Shown here: piece by piece, positions 13,716 through 29,705 of the stretch
Position numbering within the stretch: the stretch's first letter is position 1
Layout of the letters: each line of letters opens with the position of its first letter
DNA from: Scleromitrula shiraiana
Taxonomy: Eukaryota > Ascomycota > Leotiomycetes > Helotiales > Sclerotiniaceae
Assembly: GCA_028455995.1 (NCBI GenBank)
Contig: JABELC010000001.1
Coordinates: 4,514,501-4,578,500, forward strand
DNA length: 64,000 bases
Direction of reading: 5' to 3'
Notes under the pieces: model-generated
Database searches by the model: none
What the model saw: only the letters and a program-made list of their open reading frames with translations
What the model was told of the DNA's origin: nothing
Translations under genes and position numbers: made by a program

Positions 13716-16700
13716 TTCATTAAAAAATAAAACTGGTCCTCGCCACGGGTTATTCTGTCAATCTCGCTATTAAGCTTTATTTAAGGGTATTAGGTTGTTA
13801 ATTTCATGCAAGATCGAATCAATAAATCCCCCCAGTTGTTTGTTTGGCCTTGATCTTTCATCTTCCTCCCCTTGTTTATACTTGACTACCTAGCTATTTG
13901 ATCCCATCATCCTAACCCTGTCTACCGCCCTCCGCCCGCGGGCCTGGCTGCGATTTGTATCCATGTTCGTACTGCACAATCACATCTCTCCGTACTGTAC
14001 CTCCGTACTGTAAGAACGGTGTATGCACGATCATTCTTTTTACAAGTTCCCAGCGCTTGCTTGCTGTGCTCCAACTTTTTCGAGGTTCCTTACTAACGTC
14101 ATTTATTAGCGCCGCCCTCGTGCCGCGATCCCGAATTTTTGAATGGATTGAATTGAAGAGGAGAGGTGGGATCTTGTTTTGATGGAGATGTTGAAGAAAA
14201 GGGTAAGGAGAGGAAAGGAAAGGATAGTGAGGTCTTTTTGATTAATTGATTGATTGATCAAGGGAGCAAAAATATCTCGTTCAATTGAGGGATTCCACTT
14301 CATGTAGCCGGCACGCGTAAGCACAGTCAGTAAGATAGATAGATGATAGACGGACGCGACGATATGGTATCGGTGTGTATGGCAGGCATACCGCCATACT
14401 TGGTTTGGTGGCAGCTAGATAAAATCCGGACGTGAATCCCTTCCCTTCCCTCCAGCGGCGGCGGGTAATGTTTCATTCATTTCAAAATATAAGTGTAAGT
14501 GCATGGCACGTACACGCTCTGTAGGATTTCTTGTGAAGATCATCTAGGTTAGGGGAGATGATGATTTGCCTTGGCCCATACGTGATGGGTAGTGCATTGA
14601 GTATTGTTCGTCTTGGCATGGATGGGATTAGAACTTTTTGCTATAGCACTGTGAATCAATGAATGAAGTTGATTGCCAATTCGATATTGAATGGATTGTT
14701 GAATATCATTTCCACTTCGAATTTTTGGCGTCTGTGAGATATTGTTTTAGTGTGAGGATGTAAGTAATAAATGATTTTTGATATCGAAGTTTTTGACAAG
14801 GTCTTTCCATCGTGAAAATCTCTTGTTTACGCTATCATTAATGTAATTTTACCACGTCGTCGTTGTTGTTTATTTGTTTACATACACTTATTACAGTGTA
14901 ATAAAAACATGAAGGAATACCATACTATACCATATATCCCATCATATTACAATAACAAGGAATTTGCCACATAATCATCTATCATAATCCACCTCATTCA
15001 TAAATCTCCCACTCCAGATACCTGTATGAAGAAAATTTCAATAGTGAAAGAAGATTGACATATTCATAATTTAAAAAAAAAAACCTTCCAAAAAAACAAA
15101 ATTATAATTTCAATTTTCTCGATAGATGCATTTCATTTTTCTACCAATAAATGTCGACATTGTCAATTGTCAATAACAATTACATCCATGTTGAATAATA
15201 GAGACGAGATATCGCTACACCTACACGAGGTACAGTATCTAGATAGTGTTTGTTTACTCATTTTACTGTACGGTAGTATGGGGGCTAATCTGGCTATTGC
15301 GGGATGTCGCTTCAGGGTTACTTGATTGCTTGATTGATGGCTGATTGTGGACGGGGTGTCCGTTACCGGTTATAGCAGAGCAGGGGGTTTGGGGGGATTA
15401 TATTTTTCCTTCCTACTGTTGATACATAATAGACGTAGTTAGCGAGCCTACGTACGCGGTATATTGTGTTTTTCTATGGGGCTATAGAGTACCAGACAAC
15501 TCATCGCGTTCAATGAATCAATCCATATCCATCAAGATTCAAGTAATATTAGAATGTTTAGGAAGGGTAGGAAGGATAGGATATCCGACAACGATACAAG
15601 ATTCATTTTCCGAAAGCACACTGCAAGCGCACCGAAATTGGAATTAGAACTATATGACTCTCTATAATCTTATATGCCATTTTATCCTCTCGATCCGACT
15701 CGACTCTTTTTTACGACTGACGCGACGGTACTTTAGAACATTTGATAAAATGATAAAATGATGATACTACGTATGTATAGTAGACATCTACGTAGATACA
15801 TGGTAGATAACCTTGAAGCGGGTATCTAGGTATAGGAATGAATATCTACTAGGTAGGCTGGCCGCGGCAATTGACTATTCTTAGGTACCTAAGTATGGAG
15901 TAAGTAAGTATGAGGAGGTTGGTTTGTCTCGAATGTTATGTTTGTATGAATGTGATGTGATGTATGTCACATACGAAAGACCGGTATGGAACGTGGAACT
16001 TCCCCATAGTAGTGTATGTAGATTGACTTGTATAGATAGTTCTAATTTTGCCTGAAGTCGTGACGTGAAATGATGTAAAGTTGGTGATAGTGATTTACCT
16101 AAATTCCCTGGACTTATTTTATTAGAACTACGATGATGAGATCAATGACGATAAAGTGAGGCTATCTGGTCTTATGATCATAATAATTTTATTAGAATTC
16201 ATCTTGGTATTCACTACACTTCACCAGACTTTAAAGTAATGATGCTATCATATTGCCTATGTCGACGGTCTCATTGAATCATCGATGTCGATGCTATCGA
16301 TGCTATGCCAGCTATGGGAATAAAAATGGATATTACAGTGAACCATATTATTCTAAGTTAATGGTAATTGGCCAATTGATAACGGTATCTTGATAACGAA
16401 GAATCGTCATTGGTTGAAAGTGGACCGAACTCACCGTCGTTCATTTACTTTAGCAGCCTGGAGAATGGTAGTAAGGTGGAGAATAATTCAATAATTGAGT
16501 TGATATATTACTTATTTAGTATTAGTATTAGATCCAAGGAAGGAAGAAGGATATTAAATTGAAGACACAACTCGATAACTCCATACTATACAAAAAAAAG
16601 TCAATGGATAAATCGGATTAGAATTTATGAAGAAGAACCAAGACAAGGTTATAATCGATAAGTTTGGTTTGATTTGATTGTATTTCGTACTAAAGGACAT

Positions 16701-17046
16701 TTCGGAGGATACGTGAGATAGAACTAGGGAACTATACTTAATTAGGAGCTATAGTCGAGCATCTACTAATCTATAATGAGCATTAGTGAAAATAGCCCTT
16801 TCTGGAATTGTCAAAAAATCCCTCACCAAAAGATTGAACTTCCTTGATTTTCATTGGCCGAGAGATAGAATTATTAATGAACCTCGCAAATGTTCGGTGA
16901 GTTACGGTTACCAAGATCAACCTAAACCGTAAATTGAATCAATCGTTTACGCCAATCTGTTTTAATTCTGGTTCTCTGATATCCATACGCCGGCCGCCCA
17001 TCGGTTCTCTCTTCTTAAACTTGACTTGACACTTGACTTGACCCAT

Positions 17047-17061
17047 GGGGGGGGGGGGGGG
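17047..17061. repeat. 15-nt G homopolymer
   Basis: An uninterrupted run of 15 G residues sits about 880 bp upstream of the proton-pump start codon. Such runs are often length-variable. Confidence 0.9.
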
Positions 17062-17436
17062 CCACGGTATGGTTCCGTTCGTTCATGGTCCCCCAAGTAG
17101 TCTATGGGCGGGTGTATTATTATTCAACATACACACAAGTCATGACACAACCACCCCCAGTTCAAACCTCAGTAAGAGTTCTTCTATAAGGGAAAAAGGG
17201 AAAAAGGGAAAAAGAAGAGGGAAAGGATTAAAAATAAATAAATAAATAAATAAACAAATAAACAAATAATTAAATAATAATAATATGTCTGTGTTCTTAC
17301 TACTTCTCCGAGAATGACGCCGCACCTGGGTCAAAAATAAGAAGGGAAAGGGAAAAATAATAATAATACTACTCTACCTAAGGTATATATTAAGATGATA
17401 CTACCAAGTTACTAAAAGTAAATAATCGAATTAATT

Positions 17437-17507
17437 AAAAAAAAAAAAAAAAAATAAAATAAAATAAAATAAAATAAAATAAAATAAAATAAAATAAAAT
17501 AAAATAA
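17437..17507. repeat. poly-A followed by (AAAAT)n
   Basis: About 18 A residues are followed by roughly ten AAAAT units, ending some 430 bp before the pump start codon. A long, flexible AT tract in a promoter is a plausible nucleosome-depleted stretch; that role is inference. Confidence 0.85.
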
Positions 17508-17514
17508 ACCTTGG

Positions 17515-17940
17515 TATAAATAAAACCTTATACTCAATGGCGCGCTACTCTTAGTCTAAAGTCTTAGTCTTATTCTTAACATCTTATTCCCTCCAGATTG
17601 TGTTATTTACTACTCTTTTTACTCTAAGTAGGGCCGGACAGGGTAAGCTACCCATAGTTAGATTGTACTAGTATTAGCTAAACTAGATCACACCCACAGA
17701 AACTCCAAGGTCCTAGGAGGATTAGATTTAAATTGGTTTAACTTTTTTTTTCCCCAGTGGAGGTATAGAATCGATATATAATTCCCTTCCCCTTCCCGCA
17801 TTATCTTCCAATTCTCTCTCCTCTAATCATTTTCACTTTTCACTTTTCACTTATTCTTTCTTAATCTTGATTGCCATTTGTATCTGGTGGGAACCTAATA
17901 TAATCTTTTTTTCTTTTTTTTCAAAACTCCTACCATCCCA
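17515..17940 (+). promoter_or_regulatory. probable promoter and leader of the proton-pump gene
   Basis: A TATA-like string (tataaataaa) lies at 17515-17524, about 420 bp before the ATG. A pyrimidine-rich zone at 17780-17935 includes three copies of ttttcact-like sequence directly before the start codon. CT-rich leaders are typical of strongly expressed fungal genes. The start site of transcription is not known from sequence. Confidence 0.4.
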
Positions 17941-20900
17941 ATGGCTCATAACGGAGACATTGAGAATGGTGCCGGCGCCTCGCGCCCGGATTACGAAGAC
18001 GAAAAGCTCGGAGAGTATGGTCAACTTGTTCGCTTTATCTCTACCTACCGTGAGGGAAAGAGATCTGAAGCTGGTGATGCTGAGGAGGAAGAGAGTACCA
18101 AGAGAAAGTGGTGGGGTGGTAAGGCAAAGGGTGGTGCTGATGGTGCTGGTTTCGAGACTCCTGATGACTGGCTCAACACTGCTATGCACCAGGGTTTGAG
18201 CTCCCACGAAGTTGAAATCCGCCGCAAGAAGACCGGTTTCAACGAATTGACTACTGAGAACGAGAGCTTGTTCTGGAAATTCATCGGTTTCTTCAAGGGA
18301 CCTGTCCTCTATGGTATGTCTTTTCTTCCCTCATCATCTACATAAGAATCTCAATTGACCAATTTTCAATAGTTATGGAACTTGCTGTCCTCCTCGCTGC
18401 AGGTCTGCGAGATTGGATCGATCTTGGTGTCATTATCGGTATTTTGTTGTTGAACGCTGTCGTCGGTTGGTATCAAGAGAAGCAAGCCGCTGATGTCGTC
18501 TCCTCTTTGAAGGGTGAGTTGTCGGAAACCAATTGATTGACCTAGAATGCATACTGATCATTGTTTCTAGGTGACATTGCTCTTAAGTCTACTGTTGTTC
18601 GTGATGGTCAAGAAATCGAAATCTTGGCTCGTGAATTGGTTCCTGGTGATATCGTAAGTCGCACCAATACCGCTACCATTCGTGTCGCACAAGCATGCGA
18701 TATTTGTATACTAACTACTCAATCAACAGATCGTCATTGAAGATGGTCAAGTCGTCCCCGCCGATGCCAGAATCATCTGCGCATATGATGACCCTAACGG
18801 ATACGAAACCTATCAACAAGAACTCCGCAACCAAGCCAGTCACGAATTGAGTGACAAGGAAGAGGATGATGAGGAGAACGAGCACAAACACGGTTCCGGT
18901 TACGCCCTTCTCGCTATCGATCAATCTGCTATGACTGGTGAATCTTTGGCCGTCGACAAGTATGTTGCTGATGTTATCTACTATACAACTGGTTGCAAGC
19001 GTGGAAAGGCCTATGCTATCGTTACACACGGTGCCCGCATGTCCTTCGTTGGTCGCACTGCTTCTCTCGTAACTGGTGCCCAAGATCAAGGTCATTTCAA
19101 GGCTATCATGAACTCCATCGGTACTTCTCTCCTCGTTTTGGTTGTTGGTTTCATCTTGATCTCATGGATTGGTGGTTTCTTCCACGGTATCAACATCGCT
19201 ACTCCTGAGGATTCTTCCGTCAACTTGCTCCATTACGCTCTTATCTTGTTGATTGTTGGTGTTCCCGTCGGTCTTCCCGTCGTTACAACCACCACTCTCG
19301 CTGTTGGTGCTGCTTACCTCGCCAAGGAGAAGGCTATTGTTCAAAAGCTCACTGCTATCGAATCTCTTGCTGGTGTCGACGTTCTCTGCTCTGATAAGAC
19401 TGGTACTCTCACTGCCAATCAATTGTCCATCCGTGAGCCATTCGTCGCTGAAGGTGTCGATGTCAACTGGATGATGGCTGTCGCCGCTCTTGCCTCTTCT
19501 CACAACGTCAAGTCTTTGGATCCTATCGACAAAGTCACTGTCCTCACTCTTAAGCGTTACCCATCTGCCCGCAAGATCCTCGAACAAGGCTGGAGAACCG
19601 AGAACTTCACTCCTTTCGACCCTGTCTCCAAGCGTATCACTGCTGTCGTTGTCAAGGATGGTGTTACTTTCACTTGCGCCAAGGGTGCCCCCAAGGCTAT
19701 CTTGAACCTCTCAAACTGCTCCAAGGAAGTCGCCGATATGTACAAGGCTAAGGTCACTGAGTTCGCTCGTCGTGGTTTCCGTTCTTTGGGTGTTGCTGTT
19801 AAGGAAGGTAACGGAGAGTGGCAATTGTTGGGCATGCTTCCTATGTTCGATCCCCCTCGTGAAGATACCGCCTCTACCATCGCTGAAGCTCAAATTCTTG
19901 GTCTTTCCGTTAAGATGTTGACTGGTGACGCTATCGCTATCGCCAAGGAAACTTGCAAGATGCTTGCTCTTGGTACCAAGGTCTACAACTCTGACAAACT
20001 CATTCACGGTGGTCTTTCTGGTACTACTCAACACGATTTGGTCGAGAGAGCCGATGGTTTCGCTGAGGTCTTCCCTGAACACAAATACCAGGTCGTCGAG
20101 ATGTTGCAACAACGTGGACATTTGACTGCTATGACTGGTGATGGTGTTAACGACGCTCCTTCCTTGAAGAAATCTGACTGTGGTATCGCCGTCGAGGGTG
20201 CTACTGAAGCCGCTCAAGCTGCCTCTGATATCGTTTTCCTTGCCCCTGGTCTTTCCACTATCGTCTCTGCCATCAAGATCGCTCGTCAAATTTTCCAACG
20301 TATGAAGTCATATATTCAATACCGTATTGCTCTCTGTCTTCATTTGGAAATCTACTTGGTCACATCTATGGTCATCATTAACGAGACTATCCGTGCCGAT
20401 CTTATTGTTTTCCTCGCTCTCTTCGCCGATTTAGCCACCATTGCCGTTGCTTACGATAACGCACATTTCGAACAAAGACCCGTCGAATGGCAATTGCCAA
20501 AGATCTGGATCATCTCTGTCGTTCTTGGTGTCATGCTTGCTCTCGGTACCTGGATCATTCGTGGAGCTATGTTCCTTCCAAACGGTGGTTTCATTGAGAA
20601 CTTCGGATCTATCCAAGGTATACTTTTCTTGGAAGTCTCCCTTACTGAGAATTGGCTCATCTTCGTTACTCGTGGTTACAACACCTGGCCATCGTGGCAA
20701 TTGGTTATCGCCATCTTCATCGTCGACGTTCTCGCTACTCTCTTCTGTGTCTTCGGTTGGTTGACCGGTGGATATGGTGAGGCATCTGACCCAGCTACCC
20801 AAAACGCCCTCCTCTCCCACGACGGACGTACCTCTATCGTTACCGTTGTCGTCGTTTGGGGTTTCTCCATCGGTGTCATCATCATGTGTGCCATCACCTA

Positions 20901-21087
20901 CTACTTGATGAACAACTGGTCATGGCTCGACAACCTCGGCCGTGCCAAGCGCAGCCGTCAAGACACCCAAATGGAGAACATCATTGCCCATCTCTCCAAG
21001 GTCGCCATTGAGCACCAACAAGATGAGGCTGGTGTCCACCGTTATCACATCGTGCAAAAGCAGGCTGAGGTTGAGGATGATGATTAG
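17941..21087 (+). CDS. pma1: plasma-membrane H+-ATPase (P3A-type, PmaA-like)
   Basis: This pump hydrolyses ATP to export protons and sets the plasma-membrane potential used by secondary transporters. Exons are 17941-18313, 18373-18513, 18571-18653 and 18730-21087, giving 984 residues. Diagnostic motifs are the TGES actuator loop (268-271), the phosphorylation motif DKTGTLT (Asp421), TGDGVNDAP (Asp670, Asp674) and about ten membrane segments in the usual order. Before the TGES loop (about residues 218-255) there is an acidic, His-containing insertion, which from memory also occurs in Aspergillus PmaA-type pumps but not in the Neurospora enzyme. The C-terminal tail after the last membrane segment is the usual autoinhibitory, kinase-regulated region and ends in an acidic string. 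The coding sequence has C/T-ending, highly biased codons, which fits high expression. Identification is very secure. Confidence 0.97.
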
Positions 21088-24757
<3,670 letters not shown>

Positions 24758-26258
24758 TCATGTTGAGAGCCCTGGCCAATCTGACAACAGTATGTCAGTT
24801 TCAAGCCGCATTGCCAAAATAAACGAAATGAACTTACAAATTCTAGTATTGACTTGGTTCCTCCTAGAAACCCTCACTTCATCCCCAACATTCACCAATT
24901 GTCCATCCGATTCCTTACTCAAAAACCCATATCGTCCAAAAATTGGACTATATTTCCACCCCTCATCAATCCTCCTATCCTTCATCAACAATTTTAAGAC
25001 CCCCTCTCCTTTTTCAGCCGAAGTGCCCATCTTATGATCTACGTTCAGAGAAACACATCTTCCACAATTTCCTGTTAGGATAATTTCTTTATCTTTGTCA
25101 CCTCCAAACACCAATCCACCCCAATAATCTTCATCAAATGCAGATGGAGAACCGGATAAAATAATGTTTGCACGGAATTTTGTAATATCCATTTCCGTAC
25201 CTGGCGGTAGACGGGATGAGATATCCACGCATGATGATTCTGTGATAACGAGATAGGGTGCACAATCATTGAAAGCAATCTTTTCATCATCCTGGTATGG
25301 AATCAACGATTTAAGAATGGGAATTTTATTGATGATGCGGACAAGTGGAGAGGAAGGCATTGGTCCCTCGTTTGCGGGTCGCCCGGGAAGATTTCCGAGA
25401 ACAAGTCGTCGGTTATCTCCAGCATATGCAAGAATAACCTTGAATCCAAAGTGATCTGAAAACCAGTCGCTATATTTCGTGCCCATATCATAGGCTATAG
25501 TTGGACTATGATGCATGTTAACATCAACTGTTTTTAAATTCGAGAATGTGGAAGGTTGTAGTGGAATATCTATTGTTGGGAGATCGGTGGTACTTGAAGA
25601 GAGACCTGGTTTATGGTATGTTACAAAGAGAGTTGAGTCTTTGATTTTAGTATGAAAAAGACACATGGTGGGAATTTTGGATATAAACATGTTTTCTAAT
25701 CGGGGCAAGGATTCATTTTCATCCTCATGGACTCGCAGAAGCATGAATTTGCGATCATAAGAAAGCCCTTCTTTGGTAAGAGTAGCCGATGGAAGTTGAC
25801 ATCCTCGAAGCGATTTGATTGGGTAGATGTATAACTGTACATGGTCAAAATGAATGCGGCAAGACATGAATTGAATAATCGCTTACTTTGCTGATGGTCA
25901 TTTTGGGACCAGTAAGCTTTGAGATGATTAATGACGAGCAAATGATAATTGGGTTGATTCCAAAGATACTCACCTGTTTCTTAGACTGACTCGAACGATT
26001 CCGGATCTCAATATCTTTATACACCTTCTTCATTTCTGCCGATACTTGGGCTTTTCTTCCGAGCTTGAGATTCTCAGTAGTTTCCCCTCTTCCAACAAAG
26101 TATAGAAGGCCTGTAGCAGCAGCCACTAGCCCCAATATTATCCAGCTGGGGGGCATTTTTGACGTGTGAAGCATATCTTTCAGATTCAGATACATTGAAA
26201 GTATCACTGACTCAGGGTCTCGACTCAGGAATCCAGAAGTGGTTTCTGTTGTGGCCAT
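24758..26258 (-). CDS. membrane-anchored MOSC-domain protein (mARC-like)
   Basis: The inferred exons are 26258-25974, 25916-25887, 25834-24838 and 24780-24758, encoding 444 residues. A hydrophobic segment at about residues 37-56 looks like an N-terminal membrane anchor. The MOSC N-terminal beta-barrel starts near residue 106 with LYIYPIKSL, and the MOSC domain carries the GNCGRC motif with the probable molybdenum-cofactor ligand Cys365. The protein ends in WPGLST, as fungal relatives do. By family, it should bind Moco and reduce N-hydroxylated compounds, perhaps at the outer mitochondrial or ER membrane; substrate and location are inferred. Exon 2 is only 30 nt. Introns 1 and 3 are each 57 nt without an in-frame stop, so retained forms would also be translatable. 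It is transcribed divergently from the histidine phosphatase. Confidence 0.9.
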
Positions 26259-27258
26259 GGTTTCAACAGTTGTAGATTATCTCTCTGGAGAGATTGAGGT
26301 CTAACATATGATGTTGAAGTTTTTGAGTTACCTCAGCAGTAAGAAGTTCTGTCTTATGTGACATTTCATGTCGTCTCATGTTAGGGCTGATCCTTTGACG
26401 AATCAATGTCTAGATCGGGTACCCTTACCTATTTAGGATAATTTTATCACTGACGTTTATCTTGGCTGACTAGATCTATCTAGGTGAAAATTACGAGCTA
26501 ATCTATTCTTGAATATCTATTGAAGATATAACATTCGAACACACTCCCAAGCTAATCCGTGCTCATGAATTACTCGGAATGCTAACATTGAAATCGCGTC
26601 CAAATTCAATTCATTTGGATGTTTGTTTTAACTCCAGAGATCGAGGTTAAAATAATGTATGGTGATTGTACGTCAAACAAATGGGTATTCAAAAGGTTGA
26701 CAGCGGGATTGAGCGGCATGCCATTCGCTCGAGGCTCGTTCATCATGTTTAATCACACATCGCAGAACTCTGCGAACATTTGAAGTTCCTGGCTTCCACA
26801 CGTGATGATCACCACTTTCTTAGCATTAGCCAACTTATGACAAAAGAATACGCTTTCATTCAAGGCACTTCTTCATAAGGATCCAATATAAACAATTGCT
26901 GAATCGAGAAGAATCTACCGGATAAACACTTGCTCGGCCCAGCTCCCTCAACATGGGAGCAACCCGGATCTCAATAAGTAATACCCCGCTTTTTCCGATG
27001 GCTAAGTGGGATGCACTTTCCACGTGTATCAACCATAGGACCAAAAGTTCATCCGAAGTCATTTTTATATATCTAAAAGAGGTAATTTGAGGTTACCAAT
27101 TTCCAAAGTTATCAATAGATGTTGCAATGCATGCTCTGGGCAAGTTCTCGGAAAACCGACTGTGTATATAATAAACATGAGATCCTGTTCTTGGCGATAT
27201 ATCTCTTTCTCTACTTGTCTCTACTGATCCATTCAATTTCTCCATCGCAATCACTATC
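26259..27258. promoter_or_regulatory. divergent promoter region between the MOSC and histidine-phosphatase genes
   Basis: A 1-kb non-coding stretch separates two start codons facing away from each other. A TATA-like string (tatataataaa) lies at 27165-27175, about 85 bp before the phosphatase ATG. I see no clear operator repeats. Confidence 0.4.
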
Positions 27259-28732
27259 ATGATGTTTTCCGCGGCCACATGGTTGAGCATTCTGTCAATT
27301 GCAAGTGCCAGTTATCTCCCTCGTACTACAGCAGCACCAAAACACTCTTCGGATCACGGTTCTAAACATTGGATCAAATATACTTCTGTACCGGGATTCT
27401 TTCTACAAGATGAAGTGACTACTAATCCATCTACCTTTGATTATGTAGGCCGATTCCAATCATTCCAAATCTATTTGTCAGAGGGAAAGAATTTGGCTGA
27501 TCACATGTCTAGACACAATGGAACTTTGGTCTCATCAATAGAACATATCATACGGATTCCCATATTTCGAAGAATGCTACTCAATGGCAAAAGTTTGAGA
27601 AATATGTTCATTCGTTGAATAAAAATTGTGCGGATAATGTTAATTATAAGGTTTTGTTTATGGGCAGACATGGCGAGGGTTGGCATAATGCTGCTCAAAC
27701 GTATTATGGAACGCCGGCTGTGAGTACCCATGGAGACACAAAAATGAAGTTCTTTTTGCTAATGTCTACAATCAGTGGAATGTATGTTACCAGTACATAG
27801 CTTCAAATACAAAACGAAACTGATGTCAACAGTGTTATTACTCCGAGATGGATGGAAATGCAACTGTAACCGTAAGTTTATAGCATTATTCTCATCCCTC
27901 GATTAGATTCGAATATTTCATTTCATCAAGTTAGATCAATCACTGTATCCATACTTACCACCTAAACTCATAGTGGGCAGACGCGCATCTAGACCCCGCG
28001 GGCATAACCCAAGCCCAAATCGCCTCCTCATACTGGGCCTCCCGCATCCAACTCCAAAAGATCCCCCTCCCCCAATCCTACTACGTCTCACCCCTATACC
28101 GGTGTCTCCAAACCTCCAACATAACATTTTCTTCGCTCCCCCTCCCCAAATCCCGCCCATTCATCCCCACCATCAAAGAACTATTCCGCGAAAGTATCAG
28201 CGGTCACACATGTGATCGTCGGAGTAACAAAACTTTCATTCATGAGTCTTTCCCTACCTATGTTTTCGAGGATGGGTTTGAGGAACAGGATCTTTTGTGG
28301 GAGGCGCTACATGGTGAGACGAAGGTTGATCAGGATATTAGGAGTAGGAAAGTGTTGGATGAGGTTTTTAGAAGTGATGATAATACGTGGTTGAGCATTA
28401 CAAGTCATTCTGGAGAGATTGCTGCGATTTTGACTGGTAAGTCTATGTTTTCCTAGATTTATAAAAGCGATGAGATTCGATCTTAACTTGGTCAAATAAG
28501 TGTTAAATCATCGAGTATTCAGCTTAAATACTGGTGCAATTATTCCAGTATTGGTAAAAGCAGAAACAATCTCTGGAACTCCAATATCTACCTCGTATCT
28601 TCCAGTAAGTATCATCGATAAATGGATTTCTTCTCGTTGTGAAACTTTTATACTGATCAGAATGACAGTGGACGACTTTATCAACATGCACAAGTCCACC
28701 CGCTGCAACAGCAACGGCTTGATGAACAATAG
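27259..28732 (+). CDS. secreted-type histidine phosphatase (phosphoglycerate mutase-like)
   Basis: Seven exons give 358 residues: 27259-27444, 27513-27719, 27776-27781, 27833-27871, 27974-28436, 28501-28604 and 28661-28732. The first about 18 residues look like a signal peptide. The catalytic RHGEGWHN motif (Arg114, His115, the phosphohistidine nucleophile) and the second catalytic histidine in SHSGE (His291) are present, as are the family blocks NFGLINRTY, SPLYRCL and SGHTCDRRSN. The family removes phosphate from small or unknown substrates; this protein's substrate is unknown. The third exon is only 6 nt (Trp-Asn) and is needed to rebuild the conserved WNCYYSE block. The last exon, ending in a Gln-rich stretch, is less certain: reading through its intron would instead end at 28784. 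The start is the first of two adjacent ATGs. Confidence 0.9.
27776..27781 (+). other. 6-nt microexon (tggaat, Trp-Asn)
   Basis: It is preceded by ...tacaatcag and followed by gtatgt. The upstream intron (56 nt) has a gctaat branch-like site and the downstream intron (51 nt) has actgat. Without it the protein would lack the Trp-Asn before CYY that the family has. Both neighbouring exon junctions are in phase 0. Confidence 0.8.
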
Positions 28733-29128
28733 ATGCGAAAAGATAAAATGTATAATTAATCCGTATTACGAAATAAAACAATAACGTACACCCACTCAAA
28801 CAATTGCCCTCGGAAAATGACCTTAGCTTCGGAAAAGATCCCGTGCCTTTCTCCTCCTCAAAAGCCAATCACGTGAGCATCCAATCAATGACATCACCAA
28901 GCCTCGCCCCGCCTCGATCATCACCCGGCAGATCCCCAACATCCATATCCATATCCATATCACATCCCGTTTCCCAAATCCCATCCCAAACCTCAACTCT
29001 ACACACCCCAAACATCCAATTCACAAACAAACAAATTCACAAATTCACAAAATATAAACTCCAAACTCCCACAAACAAACAATACTCCAAACCCACCAAC
29101 CCACTACCCTAACCAAAACAAAAACAAA
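28733..29128. promoter_or_regulatory. promoter of the CsbD-like gene
   Basis: About 400 bp between two genes on the same strand. The last 150 bp are very poor in G and rich in C and A, with acaaacaaac-like repeats, consistent with a fungal leader. No specific binding site is recognised. Confidence 0.35.
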
Positions 29129-29705
29129 ATGGCCTCCTCAACCGGAATCCCCCAAAATTCCTCCTCCACCTCCTCAAACTCTCAACAATCCGATGAACCA
29201 TCCCTCATAGCAGGCCACGCCCAATACGTGAAAGGGTATGTTTCCGAGACGATTGGGAATGTGACGGGGAGTGCGGAGTGGAAGGAGGCCGGGGAGAAGG
29301 ATACGAAGGAGGGGAGGGATGTTATGAAGGTATGATTAAGATTTTCTGTTTTCGTATCATTTAGTTTTTAGTTTTTTTTTTTTCTTTTTTTTTTTTTTTT
29401 TGAAATCGGGGGATCTTTAATGCCTGAGTTTAAGTGTGCTTGGATGTGCTTGGGAGATGGGACCGAGGGCAAAAATAACAATAATAAACTGCACTTCAAC
29501 ACAACACTTGTAACTTGTAACTTGTATGATGAGATCAACAATCCGAATACTGATACCAAGATCGATATAGGCGGCAAACGCGAACAAGAGCTCCGAGCCA
29601 GCCGCAAGTGGAATAGGAGGGAAGATGGAGGAGATGGCGGGGAAGGTGACGGGATGCGAGGGGATGGAGAGTGAGGGGGTGGAGAGACAGGGGAAGGTTG
29701 AGTAG
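29129..29705 (+). CDS. small CsbD-like stress protein
   Basis: Two exons (29129-29329 and 29571-29705) encode 111 residues; the 241-nt intron has a tactgat branch site and a long T tract. After a Ser/Gln-rich start there are two related modules: YVKGYVSETIGNVTGS followed by EW, and GKMEEMAGKVTGCEGM. Each has the G-x(4-5)-E-x2-G-x-V-T-G pattern of CsbD-like proteins and of fungal proteins described as recognising mismatched or cruciform DNA. The name comes from pattern memory; the biochemical role is unknown. It is hydrophilic, lacks a signal peptide and is probably soluble. The sense strand switches from C-rich to G-rich near 29230. Confidence 0.75.

Larger units (their letters stand above)
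5472..17500. other. gene-poor region, right part
   Basis: There is no protein gene I can support in this 12-kb stretch. Open frames stay below 141 codons, are low in complexity and show no domain. It contains (GGAT)n at about 7025-7060, (TTTG)n at about 9862-9891, a C-rich tract at about 9455-9560, an (ATACC)n array at about 13668-13715, a 15-G run at 17047-17061 and AAAAT repeats near its end. Scattered short frames look like chance. Long promoter, untranslated-leader or non-coding RNA sequence for the proton-pump gene is possible but not shown. Confidence 0.55.
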
